Assembly: GCF_964204645.1 (NCBI RefSeq)
Contig: NC_134029.1
Coordinates: 4,349,001 to 4,413,000 of the forward strand
DNA: 64,000 bases
Source: Tubulanus polymorphus
Taxonomy: Eukaryota; Nemertea; Palaeonemertea; Tubulaniformes; Tubulanidae
Direction of reading: 5' to 3'
A program made the position numbers and the translations under genes. Below the pieces are notes generated by a model. The model was not told where the DNA came from. It worked only from the letters and a program-made list of their open reading frames with translations, and did not search any database. Below are positions 11,289-23,700 of this stretch, piece after piece; the stretch's first letter is position 1, and every line of letters starts with the position of its first letter.

Positions 11289-12394
11289 AACAGAAAAGAT
11301 CTCGGGTTTTCGCTATACTTAGGGAAGGTTGTTCGATAAATGAAGAACCTTGTTGATAAATATTTGAAAAAAGGCCTTTTCATGTAAATAGAATATTAAT
11401 TTATTGTTTGTTTGTATTGTTGTTTATTCTATCTATTATTTATTTTTATTTTTTATTTTTTAGAATTGATTTATGTACTTGTATTTTGTAGTTATGTATT
11501 ATCTATACTCCTCTATTTACAACAACTGCAGGCATTTTTTCACTGTTAAGTCCTGGGGCCCATTTTAAAAAAGCGCTACCGATTCACTGCCACTCCTTAA
11601 TAATCATTATACACCCGATTTGAAGCTAAATGATTATTCACGAGAGCCATCTTGTGATATGGATTTACCCATTACAATTAAAGAAGTTCAAACAGCTATA
11701 AACAATGTTAAAACGTTCAAAATTAGTCCTAGCTATAACTTTAAACCTAGTTATCTCTAGCTTTACCTCTCAAATGTAATAATGGTCTTCTTTCAGATAA
11801 AGCTTTAGTTTTCAAATACGTAGCTATGATCATCAAACAGATAGATGGAGGCTTAAAAGTCAATGTGAAAATCGAAATCTCCGATTTCAAATATGTCAAA
11901 TTGGTTACATGGGCCTTCCGAATATATCAATACCATCAAATTAGTACATCTACAATTCATCAAATACACATGTAATTAATATTTGTACATCAACACTGGT
12001 CTAACTTATGTTCTATGTTTCCTAACTATGTGATATCTACACTGACAATTAGCCACAGTTGACTATGTTTAGCTATGGTAAGTTTGAAGATTAAACTCAC
12101 AATTCATGTTGAAACTATATCTCAGTTTAGGAGTTAACTCAACAGACCTACAAATCCAAACTAGGCACTCGCGCGACCATTTACTCCTAGTGACTAACCT
12201 AACTTGACTTATCTATCGACCAAGGATCGAAGACCAAAATCGTGAATTAATGGAGTTTAGCTTTTATTAGACTCTCACATTGCATAAAACATTATCAAAT
12301 AGTTTCCTCGAAAATACTATATTATCCATCAGTCTGGTTTGAACGTAAGTAACAAAATCAATACTTTACTACAGAAGTCCGCTTTTGTCTTCAC

Positions 12395-12560
12395 CGCTCC
12401 TGGATCTAGTGTTTATAGGATGCACTATTGTTTATGCTGCTCCTAATAAGATACACTATTGTCTTTGCTGCTTTTATAACAGTGTTTATCCTGAATCAGT
12501 GTTTATGAGATAATCCATTAGCTTTGTCGCTTGAATCAGTGTTTAAAAGATTCACTATTG
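12395..12560. repeat. short degenerate tandem repeat
   Basis: Three to four imperfect copies of a unit of about 50 bases with the pattern GTGTTTAT-AGAT-CACTATTGT-T-TGCTGCT. It falls just beyond the putative terminal exon of the minus-strand exon-like array. Confidence 0.4.
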
Positions 12561-12716
12561 TCGATAAAATGTTTTATAGAAATCAACCACTGAATGTAGA
12601 AGAATCCATCGTTGAGAGATTAATCCGTTGCTGGCCCCTCAACTTTTCATCTGGGCTTCTGCAGTTTTCATCAGCAAATGGGTCGATCAGTATTCATCTA
12701 GTTGTGAGTGTCTTCT

Positions 12717-14322
12717 TCAGGCCATTATTGCCGAGATGTAGTCTGGCTGAAACAAAGTAAAAAAAGCAAAACATTTCAGACAGATTTATCATAATTTACA
12801 TGTCATTTAAAATTACAAGCCACCGTCTTTTTCACAAAGTAAAATTCATTGACGTCAATTGCCAATTTAAACCCCAATAATTAATTGCAGTAGTAGGACT
12901 AGTTCATCACTGTTTAACACTAGTGATGATTAATGTTTAAAGATAAAAGTTCAGCCATGTGGACTGGTAAATAGATTTTGATGATAGTCACTTATCAAAT
13001 GATATTCATATGAGGACTGAAATTTCTATATACTGGTAATTTCATGTATATCAACTTACCTTTTAAGATTGCTGAGTTAAGTTCTGGCCTCTTCTGTGCG
13101 CCATTCCAGTTTGTAAATTTTGCATGAGTGTTTGATCTCAAGCTGGGTTTTTTTCTGATAGTTGAAATTTAGCTGCAATGATTAAAAGAAGATATCCTGT
13201 AATGACAAATTATTTCCTTTTAGAATTCATCATAATTATTTCCATAAAAAATCAACTTACATTTCAAGTTTGCTGGTTCCGTATTGGTTAAAATGTTCTT
13301 AGTTCTTGATGCATTTGATTTAAGCTTCGATTTTTTCCGAGGGCCGTTCTAATCGGTAGATTTTTGATGAATTGTTGATCTCAAGCTCGGCAGTTTGATA
13401 GGATTTTGCTAAAATGAATCAAAAAAGATATCATGTAATCACAAAAAATATCATTTAGAATGAATCGAAATAATTCCATCTATAATAAGTTACTTTTATG
13501 ATTGCTTGGTTTATTATCAGCGTGGATCATTGGTTGATGAGTTTGATCCTATTTGGCCTCCTGTTTGATGTTCCAGTTGGTTGATTTTGATGATGAGTAG
13601 TTGATCTCAAGCTGGGTTTTTTCTTATAGTTAAAATTGAGCTACAATGATTAAAGGAAGATATCCTGTAATAACAAAATATTTCATTTAGAATTTATCGC
13701 AATAATTCCATATATATTAAGTAACCTTTTGTGATTGCCGGGTTCATTATCGGCGAGGGTCTCCCAAGTTGGTTGTCTAATTTTAGATAATTTTTGTCGT
13801 TTTTTCTGTGTAATTAGTCCGAAAGTTTACAAGGTAGAAGACAATTTTGTCTAATTTTAAATTTTTTTGTAGTTTTCTCCGTGTAAAGTTTTTTCAAAAT
13901 CGGAAATCGAAGTACAGATATAGTTGTGTGATCAGCGGTCGATTTTACATAATTTTTTTTCGAAATCGATGTACTTCTTTGTCTTCTTGGGTTTCGTCGA
14001 AGCTGAAATGAATAAAAGAACAACATTGTGTAGTCAAACAATTCTTCATTAATCCTTATTTACATGTATATCAACTTAACTTTCAAGATTGCAGAGTTCA
14101 GCAGTGACTAGGATTTTCTTTTCACTTCTATGTCTTCTTGGGTTTCGTCGAAGCTGAAATTGAGTAAAAGAAAAACATTCTGTAGTCAGACGTTTCTTCA
14201 TCATTAATCCTAATTAACATTGGTATCAACTTAACTTTCAAGATTGCCGAGATGAGTATTTTTTTCGGCATCTTCTGTAGTCGCCTTCTAGCATCTTCTT
14301 CTTCTTCAACTTCTTGGGAGTC
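12717..14322 (-). other. tandem array of exon-like units, possibly a decaying repeat-protein gene
   Basis: At least six units of 150-350 bases on the minus strand each begin with an acceptor-like TAG or CAG and end with a donor-like GTAAGT, GTTAAG, GTTACT or GTAACT. Proposed units: 14236-14322, 14081-14153, 13726-14002, 13494-13640, 13261-13408, 13060-13172 and a short terminal one ending with TGA at 12717-12719. Several end in the same peptide theme (ISAILK, SAILK, ISAIMA-stop). Three share KPSLRS or LPSLRS followed by a histidine-bearing stretch. The units are rich in lysine, arginine, serine and asparagine. Three otherwise open units each carry one stop in the best frame and phases do not chain cleanly, so either the gene is degenerate or my boundaries are partly wrong. 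Confidence 0.4.
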
Positions 14323-14366
14323 CTAAAATGAAAAAAAAGAGAAGAGCGATGAAAACCTTGTATGGA

Positions 14367-14545
14367 ACAAAACTAATGTCCGAAAGCTTTTCAGCTCTCC
14401 ATCGCCGGTCACATGCAGAGAACACCAGACAATGAGCCAGCCAGGAATATACTGCCCCCTACTCGCCCTCACTCAGAACGCGAAAACCAGGATGATGATG
14501 CCTTACTTTCACCATTTACCGATAGGGTATGCCGGGTGACGTCAG
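14367..14545 (+). mobile_element. LINE reverse-transcriptase 3'-end fragment (plus)
   Basis: This stretch is the reverse-complement counterpart of 14995-15165 and belongs to the same element. It encodes a degraded relative of the C-terminal tail of non-LTR retrotransposon ORF2, best seen in the other copy. It lies in opposite orientation to that copy, with a minisatellite between them. Confidence 0.5.
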
Positions 14546-14612
14546 TAACTGGCAAACCTGCAAGTTTGCTTGAGACAAAAATAGAGTAGCGCAACTGCAT
14601 TGCCCGAACTAG

Positions 14613-14935
14613 CACTCAAAGGAAGACAAGACTTATCCCTGCCCGAAGCAACCCACGCGGAATCAATGAATACTAACATTCAAAGGAAGACAGGGAAATT
14701 AATCCCTGCCCGAAGCAATTCCTTAAAAGGAATCAATGAATGCTAGCACACAAGCGATCCCACAGTGAATCAATGAATCCTAGCACGCAAAGGAAGACAG
14801 GGAAATTAATCCCTGCCCGAAGCAATCCCTTAAAAGGAATCAATGAATGCTAGAACACAAAGGAAGACAAGACTAAATCTTTGCCCGAAGCAATTCCTGA
14901 AAAGGAATCAATGAATACTAGTAGACAGTCCAGCT
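14613..14935. repeat. minisatellite, unit about 75 bp
   Basis: About four full and partial copies of a unit containing CAAAGGAAGACAGGGAAATT, then CCCTGCCCGAAGCAATTCC, then AAAAGGAATCAATGAATGCT. Copies differ by small indels and substitutions; one is shortened (around 14755-14785). Confidence 0.75.
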
Positions 14936-14992
14936 TTACCACTCCATTTTTACAGCAAACAATCTGACAATTCTGCTCGTCATTGATGTCAC

Positions 14993-15170
14993 CTAGCACA
15001 CTCTGTTGATAGGTGGGGAGAGTAAGGCCTCGTCATCCTGGTTTTCGTGTTCCGTATGAGGGCGTGTAGAGGGCAGCCATTTCCTGACCGACTCTTTGTC
15101 TGGCATCCTCGACATGTGACCGGCAAAGGAGAGCTGGCGCTTTCGGACATTAGTTTTGTTCCATAGAACG
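14993..15170 (-). mobile_element. LINE reverse-transcriptase 3'-end fragment (minus)
   Basis: The minus-strand translation contains VRKRQLSFAGHMSRMPDKES and continues to RKWLPSTRP. The pattern R-x-L-x-F-x-GH-x-x-RMP is characteristic of the C-terminal end of non-LTR (LINE) ORF2 proteins. Only this tail is present and no polymerase motif is seen. Known from the family: such 3'-end pieces are typical of 5'-truncated insertions. The open frame extends further up to 15466 but that part does not look LINE-like. Confidence 0.6.
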
Positions 15171-15469
15171 TTGAAAATCGACAGAGAAATCGGCCCTGAA
15201 AAATAAAACGGATTAGACCCTGAAAAACAGAACGGATTAATTAACACGGAACAGTACAGGACAGTACGGAGACTAACAGTAACACATAAAACATAAAGAC
15301 GTCGTTCCTCAGGAAGCAGGAACAGGAGCGCAGCGAAGATCGCCAGGATCATGATCGCCAGGAGAATCCACGGAAGCATGTCTGCACAGTGTGAGATAGC
15401 GGAGGTGAATAATTTCCTATGCTTACACACTGTGGTCAGCCGGTGACGTATTCCAATTGTGATCAATAG

Positions 15470-17729
15470 TGCGTGTTAATGATATCAACTAACTCTGAAA
15501 AACCTCAATTGTGTCTCTTTATTGTTGAATGGAGTTACCGAAGGTTCAACTGCCGGGTTGAGCACGCGCCAGTAGCCAGCTGAACAATCGTGGAACTTTA
15601 ATAAGGCCATAAATATAAATTACTTGATTCCCAACAGCTCCCCCCTAATTTAGCCACCGCCTGTTTTTTTTCTTTAAATTTTAGAATAATTTATTGAAAT
15701 TGAAGAATAAAAACGTTAACATTTATTGATGAAAACCTCTAGCTTTATTTCTCATAAATGCATAGCTTCCCCGAAATGGTGACATAAATAATTCCAAGTT
15801 GTTCAAGGCTAAACAAAAATGATACTTTGTTTCTTCGCAGCGGCCGGGTCATTTTGGTTAGATATAATAAAATTTGTAATCAGTTCCTGCCGGGTCTTTT
15901 ATAGGGTTATGGTATAAATTAATCACGATTTTAAAAACAGTGTAGCAGGCCTACAGGCCCGGTATGAGCCCGTCTGTCAATAGAGGGAGACAGCACCGAT
16001 CCTCTGAAATTCTGCCAAAGACTTCTTTACCATTCATAATCTAAAAAAAGATTTTTTCTTTAATTTTGATATTGGAGTAAACGGTAAATCGTAAGTCGTT
16101 AGGTTTTGAAGGAAAAACGTCGTGTATTTTATATATTTTAGATTGTTCGAAATTAATTTCTTGTTTTTAAATTCTTTTAATTTGTAGATAGTTGGTTTTT
16201 ATCTTCTTTACTTAATTATCCGTTCACCGCGTTTGAGTTTGGTTATCGTTCAATCGAGTTTAGTTACTATCGACATTTCGTCTATAAAATGCAAAGTTTT
16301 CATTTTCTATCGGGACCTGTGACAGGGATGTCCCGTCACAGGCCCCAGGTCCTCTCACGGGACATGCTGCACTGCTGCAGTTTAACCTGTTTCAAACAAA
16401 CATGGCGAATGCGGAAGCGACAGAACAGTTTCCATCATCATCATCTGTCTATTTCCACTTAACTTGAGAACACGTCGGGTGACCTGGCTCAGTTAGTAGA
16501 TGCCCGATAAATGTTTGAATACCTGGATGATGTGCGAATTCCCCTACAGTACAACGATTGTTTGGGAACATCCGCACGGCTGGATTGACGAACAAAATCT
16601 TTCGTCCGTCGCGTCGTTGGCGTCGTGTAAAAAATAGTGGAGCTGGAGGCCCAATTTATATATTATCACTCATATAGAGCATTAATAGCAGCAAGCACAG
16701 GGACTTGTCACAATTGATGATAATGTAAAGTTGACCAGTGACGAGTGTCTGGGTATCCTCCAACAATGGGAAAGTGACAGTTATTTTTGCATCTTTGACT
16801 TTGTTGTTGGTGGATAGATATAGATATAGGCCTGCTATTTTGAATTGAAGGCCACCAGAAATGATTGAAATAAAAAGCAAGGGTGGTAAGCCCATAGCAG
16901 TTGAGTAGGCCTGGTCAAATCTTAGTTTAATTTCGTGGGACCCAATTTAATAATGATAGGCCTAGTCAAAATGACATCCTTGACCTAGTCTGTATACCAG
17001 TCGTTGTTACCGGTCCCCTACTACCCCTGTTTGGGGGACAACGGCTAGGTACTAGACTATCCTTGACCAAGCAAATAGCACCAACAAATTAAAATATTTA
17101 GTGTTTTGATAGCAGGCATTGTCTGACTCAAACCGTGCTCATCTTTCCTGATCTGCAATGTTCAAAAAACGACCAGGGTCCGAGACAGATGATTAGTTTA
17201 CCTGCTGTATCCTAGGTTGACCCTCCAGTTCCAGTATCCTCTAGGGTGAACTCTTTAATCAGATCGGAGAATCTGTTTGCCTCCGATCGTACTCTATTAT
17301 TCGTCACGTAACCCTTTGGAGAGTCCAAAACCTCCTTTCTGTCGAGGTGGTGTGATTCGGATTTTGTGTGGAGCCAACCGCAGATTTCGGATGGAGACTT
17401 CGGAGGTCATAAAAGAGTACGCCCCTAGGTTTATGATCATCTTCCATGATACCGGTATACAAAGTCGCGTCAGGGCCTGGTGCCAAAACCTAGTGTTCAC
17501 CTAGTGACCGTTTGATCTTTTCACTTATAGCGATTCATCCCTGCAAACTGGGTCCAGTTCCACAGTTCTGAGTTCAGATTTGACCCTGGGTTAAAACATT
17601 GAAAATGAACTAACTTTAACTCTAACTCTAGAGTTAACTCTAACTCACAACTGTGGAACTGGGTCCTGGACAAAGAAATGTCAATGCGAATGGGACCAAA
17701 TAACTTAACAATTTCCTTTTGATTTTCAG
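15470..17729. other. upstream region of DENND4, non-coding with hairpins
   Basis: No convincing coding exon. A GC-richer stretch at about 16310-16640 is a candidate promoter or 5' untranslated exon. It holds a hairpin (CCTGTGAC and its mirror, 16314-16342) and a 21-codon open frame from an ATG at 16402 that could be an upstream ORF. 16985-17060 contains an imperfect inverted repeat, CTAGTCTGTATACC with its near mirror. Confidence 0.4.
17549..17668. repeat. fold-back repeat with GAACTGGGTCC ends
   Basis: GGTCCAGTTCCACAGTT near 17552 is mirrored by AACTGTGGAACTGGGTCC near 17648, and the centre holds TAACTC repeats. The same GAACTGGGTCCTGG-like sequence recurs at about 19370, 34362, 34852, 36238 and 36970, so this is a dispersed family, present here as one full copy and several partial ones. 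Confidence 0.5.
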
Positions 17730-17738
17730 CGCCGTAAT

Positions 17739-20700
17739 ATGGATGATAAAAGAGTTGTCGATTATTTCGTCGTAGCTGGTCTGCCAGCGAATCCGCTTCC
17801 TCTTGAAGAATTCTCCAACGAAGCGATCTTGAAACCGACGCATAAACAGGATCCGATTACGGACGTGATCGTCATTATCAAAAACGCCGGCGAGTCGCCG
17901 CCGAAAGGATTCACGTGCATCGAAAAAACACCGACGGGCTATCCATCGGATTTAAACCATGGCAGTATACGCGCGCCCGAAATGTATCTCTGTTATAAAC
18001 GAGGACGCAACAAACCACCCCTCACAGACATCGGGTAAATACTTCTTTATCAATAGTAGCGTTGAAATAAACGCAGCAATGATGATAATGATCTTTTAAA
18101 GATCATCATTACCGCGTTTGTTTCAATAGGTCCATTCAAAGTTTAATATTATTAAACATTGAATGGACCTCAATCATTGACGATGCTGTGCCTTCACACT
18201 GTGTCTTAAATTCAGCTGTTATCACTCGTCCAGTTTAGACACAACACTGTGATTCGCAGGAAATAAGAGCATTAAGTTTCTATTCATGCACGGAAAAATG
18301 ATCTGTTTTCAAATGGACCTGGCTAGGTCTTTTTGGTCGATGGATCAGACTCAATTTGAATATGCGATGCCAAGTCGTGGGTTCTTACCCCGTACATTAA
18401 TGCAGTGTCAAGCATATCCTCATTTATCTGGCTCCTGATGACTCATGAGCGCTAAGTAGTTGCTTGGATGATTCTTCTATGGGACAAATATGATGCCGGG
18501 GTAATAATACCAATGACATTGATCGCATTCATTGTGGATAAATGGGCATTTGGAATACTGTTGGGATCATTAGCTCATGAAACAAACAAAATCATTACTT
18601 AACTTGCATTAGAAAAGCCTTCGACTTTTTAATGAAATGATAATGAAAGTGAAACTTCCCTGGAACATCTTATGTATGAAAGAGGCATGATCCTTCGCTA
18701 TATTGCGATTCTATTGTCGATGTTTGTTTTTGCAGAGTTCTGTACGAAGGTAAAGAACGGGTTATGTCCGGCTGCGAGGTCGTTTACGTGACACCTCAAG
18801 GTCGTCCGGCGAACGTGAATAATTCTAATTCGCAGCGTATATACATCACGTACCGGCGTGCTAATGAGAATGCTGCCTCTGACACGCTCGCTGTCACTGA
18901 AATCTGCATTATTCTGGCGAATAAGGTAATTGGGAAATTCAGGATCAGATGGTTTCAGTCAGATCAAGCAAGTTCTGTACAATGTAGTTCTCTTTCTGTA
19001 GTTCTGAGAATTGATTATGAAAAATTAAGAGTTAAAATTAAAAAGTTATTTGAAATGTGGGGAAAATATGGACAATTAAAGGACAGGCTTTTGCGGCAAA
19101 AGATAATCGAAGTGTTGTTCATAGATATCCGCAAATGTTTCAATGGGCCGAATCAGGGATCACGGGTTTAAAGAGTTTAGAAAATTATCGGAACCACAAA
19201 AAGATTCTGGGATAAAATGCAGGAGTTGCAAACAAGCTGCTAGAGCATCATTTGCGTCCACTGCAGTATTTTACTGGCAAAAAAACTTTGCTCTATTCGA
19301 GTTAAAACATCGGAAATGAACTAATTATATATCTAGTGACAAAGTTGACCAAATGTAACGATTGATGTGGTACTGGGTCCTATTTTAGAATTGCTCTCAT
19401 AATGACGAAAAAGATCTGTTTTCACAGCAGAGAGTCTATTGAATGCATTTACCGGTACCGGTACCTATATCCTACAGCGAACAATCTCTTTTGATTTTTA
19501 GGGTGAAATGGCACCGCACGCTTTTTGCCAGATAAATAAGAATTTAAACAGAGGAATGGTAAGATTTGAAACTCTTTATTATATAAGATAGAGATTTTAA
19601 ACCAGAAAAAAGAATTATGTCAATGCCAGAAGAAATTATGGTAAAACTCGATATATTTTTCAGGTTGGTTCTGACGTTTTTTTATGCTACAAAAAATCGA
19701 TGGTTAAAACTAATACGATCGCTTATAATCCAGGTATGTCAAATATGGTGGTTCACACGTTTCAAAATAGACTGTTCTAATTCATTTATTTATGTACAGT
19801 AAACTTGCTTAAAAGTTGGATCGAAGTCGGATAATTGGGAAATAATTTCTAGGTCCAGAGTTTTCCGCTCAATTTCCCTTATAAAATCTCTAAGCTGGTT
19901 CTTATCAATCGGATTCTCGCCTTAGTCGGACAAATATTTTATCCCCATAAGTCTGAAATATAGGAAATTATATTCCCCAAGACAGACGCGTCATTGATTT
20001 AGTCAAATAACTCTTCTTACTTAACGCGAGTACTTTCTAAAACGAACTCTACGTATTTATGTTTCAGGATGCTTGGGTCGTTATCCGCTGGAAGACCATG
20101 CCGATTTCCCATTGCCCGAATCTGTGCCATTGTTTTGTTTGCCGATGGGTTCGACTCTGGAATGTTGGCCGCAGCAAACGCAGCACCCGCTGCCCGTGTT
20201 CTCGACGTTCATTCTGACCGGTTCCTCAGTCGAAAAGGTTGATATCAATTTGAATCCCAATTTTGTTATCCCTTAACAGTGCGTCTACACTGTAGTGCAG
20301 TGTATGAATCAGTGTTTGACTCAGTTATGAAGTTTAAAAAAAGTTTTCAAATATTTAAGCTTTATGATTGAGTTTGAATGGTCGTCATTGAAAGTACAAC
20401 GTAAAGTAACCGATAGCAATTATCAAACCAAAATTTGACTTAGACCTTTTCGTGAGACTTAACCCGTGGTCTCATCAATCTGAGATCATCTTGCTAGAAA
20501 ATTCTTCGCCAGCCTCTGCCATTAACGTATCTGTGTGCTAGCTTGATTGAGCAATACAAAAATCATTAAATAACGTTTGTATTTTTCGAAGGTTTACGGC
20601 GCCGCGGTCACGTTCTACGAAGAATACGAACAGGATAAACTAACCGATCTGCAGCAGCGGTTACTCGGACTGAAGGAGCCAAAGTCGTCGTCGAAACAGC

Positions 20701-23700
20701 ATTCCGTACACGTGAATAAAAGCATCTGTTTATTATCGCATTGGCCGTTCTTTGACGAGTTCAAAATGTTTCTGAGTTATTTATACCGGATTTCTATCAT
20801 CGGTCCTCATAATGTACCGATGGAAAGGTAAGATTCATGTGACATGGTTCCCACAATACGGGGGAAGCTGACATGATTGTCGGTATATTTCCCCTGTTTG
20901 GAAACATTTTGGAATTACGATTGATTTTGCTCTAATCCGGGAAATGTTTTGAAAATTCATCTCACACTTCACGTATCAACATGGTCTGGGATGTCAATTG
21001 CTTGTCCAAGGAAATCTGTCTTTTGCAATTTTCCTTGAATCGACCGATGATTACTAAAATGTGAAATTAACTCGAGTATGAGGGTATGTTCACTTTTAGG
21101 CAGGCCCCATTTCCATTCCGGAAAATCGAAAAATCACCCTTAAAGTACTTGGGAAAAACTTAGAATTTTGAATTCATGCAATGACTGGGAACAATGACAT
21201 GATGTACAGTAGACTTCGTATGCTTCAAATGGGCCAATCAATTTTCTCCAGGGCCAGTTGATGCTCTTTCATTCGGAGTGACAATGAGTTGTAATGCATT
21301 AGAGTAGGATAAGAGTAGGAGAGTTTGACATCTTTGGTCTCGCAGGGCGCATGATAATCTGAGGCAATCGGAGTCTACTGTAGACGCAATCATCAAATTG
21401 AACAAATTAACCTTTTGTCAAAAGTTTTGAGGATGAATTGCTGAAGTACATAGTATTTAATGATTGTCCCCTCTAGTTGAGTATTCTCAATTATTGTTTC
21501 ATGAATTTCAGACACATCAGTCATTTTATGTTCAGCGTTCCATTCCCATCTCCGAAACGACCTCGGATTTTAGTTGAGTTAAATGACGAAGCAATCTGTC
21601 TGAACCAACCCGAGGAAACTCCATTACCAAAAAGGTATGTACATTATGTATTTCAAATAAATTAGTTTTTGGCCATCATTTCCATTGAGACTGTAGTAAG
21701 TTTTGTGACTCGTAAATGGAAATCAGAATTTGCATATTCTTGGAGCTACCCTTCATTAAAACTGGCTCTAATATGCTTCATTTTAATCTGTACTACAAAC
21801 TTGTATTTGTGTTTCAGCGGTGCTTCATTTATAACCCTGGTTCAGAATCTGGGACCGGAGAATTGTCTGGATTTGTTACTGTATGTGATACTCGAGCACA
21901 AAATCCTCATTCATTCCCTTCGTCCAGCGGTATTAACAAGTGTCGCTGAAGCTGTGTCTACAGTAAGTATATCATTACTTCACTCCACTTATCCAAGTTG
22001 ATTAAGGCGTCATTAAACAAAACTGTTGTCTGTACCCACCACTTCCGATGATCAACAGACAACAGTCCTCCTGACAAAAACTGATTATACGGACTTTTTG
22101 CCAGGTCTCCTATCTGGACAAAAGTCATTTCTATTTGAAACTAAATTACAGTTTTTTACCTAACGCCGCTGTCATCAGTCGCCATGCATTGAAAATCAGA
22201 TCATTCACACTTCACCTCATCAAATGGTGAATATCTGAATACAGAGTGAGAAATTTCTATTGATGCATTGACTTATGTGCAATTTTCTCTGATGTTTTTG
22301 AATTCATTGTCGGTATCATAAATCGTGACTCTTTTAATTTCAGCTCATATTTCCATTCCATTGGCAATGTCCATATATCCCTCTATGTCCACTTGGTTTG
22401 TCAGATGTACTCAACGCTCCCTGTCCATATATTGTGGGTATGTACTCTGTGCTGATTGATTCATCAACTGTAGATTCTGATTTAGAAAAATGGCACTGAT
22501 CGAATCTTCCATCTTACCAGGTGTTGATTCGCAGTATTTCGATCTTTACGATCCACCACCAGATGTCACTTGCGTCGATCTCGATACAAACACGATAACG
22601 CCGTAAGTTATCTCGTCGGAGATAGTCAAAATGTCGAAAATACGTCCTGTTTACAGTAGCTAGTATTGTTTATGTTTCTATTTGTTTTGAAGGCCTGAAG
22701 ATAAGAAAACGAACTATAAGCTATTACCAAAGGTAAGTTATAGTTGAAGGTTCTTCTCTTAGTGATTTTAACAATTTTTCGGAATATCAGATTGACATGG
22801 TGTAATGTCAAATTCATACGTCGATGAGGGTAACATTGTCAACTTGGAAAAAGCAAAAGTCAATTTCAAGTCAGATGCTCAAAAGTTGATCAGTAGTGAC
22901 AATTAAAACTGGTATATTTCATCTGATGGTTTTTTATACTCAAGATTTGACTACTCGAATCATTGTAGAATGCTTAAAAAGCATAAAAAGATTACTCAGA
23001 AGTTCGTTTTTATTGAAAGATCTCTCGTCTCACATCTAAAATCAACGCATTTTCAGAAACCGTTGCGCATCCTGCAGAACACGTTGAACCGTATATACGA
23101 ACAAATATTCGAACAAGGTTCAAACGCCAGCACTCCTGAAGTGACGCTGGATACAGCTCCGATTGATCCACACTTCCGCAAGAAACGTAGAAAGGTGAAT
23201 GAAAATAATTAGGTGTTTGCTGAATATAAACTCATCTAAAAATAGGCGCTCAATTTCTGAAAAATGATTTTTTAATTTCAGTTGTTGCTGGAGATGGAGA
23301 TTCAAGAAGCATTTTTACGCTTTATGGGCTGTCTGCTGAAAGGATATAAAAACTATTTATTACCAATCACCAGTGCCCCAACTATCGGCACTACAGATGC
23401 AAGCTCTCTATTTGATATGCAAGGTTTGTCCGAAATCACCAGATCTCAATCATGATTTTTGCAATTTTAGGGCCACAAATGCTGCTGGTTTTGAAAAATC
23501 ATGAAAATGTGTGAAAAATTCATGGAGCGAGTCTATGAAAATATTTCGTTTTAATCAATCTGTCCAGTAATCTGAAAAATCTTGATATTTTGTTGTGAAA
23601 AAATGTGTAAAAAAACCTACCCCTAATATGGAAAGGATGTGAAAAATGTGAAAATTCCTGAATTCATCAATCTTGCCCCTATTTAAGCATTGAATAAAAG

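Noticed and set aside
14600-14935. A CRISPR array suggested by regularly spaced repeats
   Set aside because: This is eukaryotic DNA, repeats are long and contiguous without unique spacers, so it is a minisatellite.
16488-16548. A tRNA-like A box (TGGCTCAGTTAGTAGATGC) upstream of DENND4
   Set aside because: The matching B box is poor and stems do not form, so no tRNA is called.
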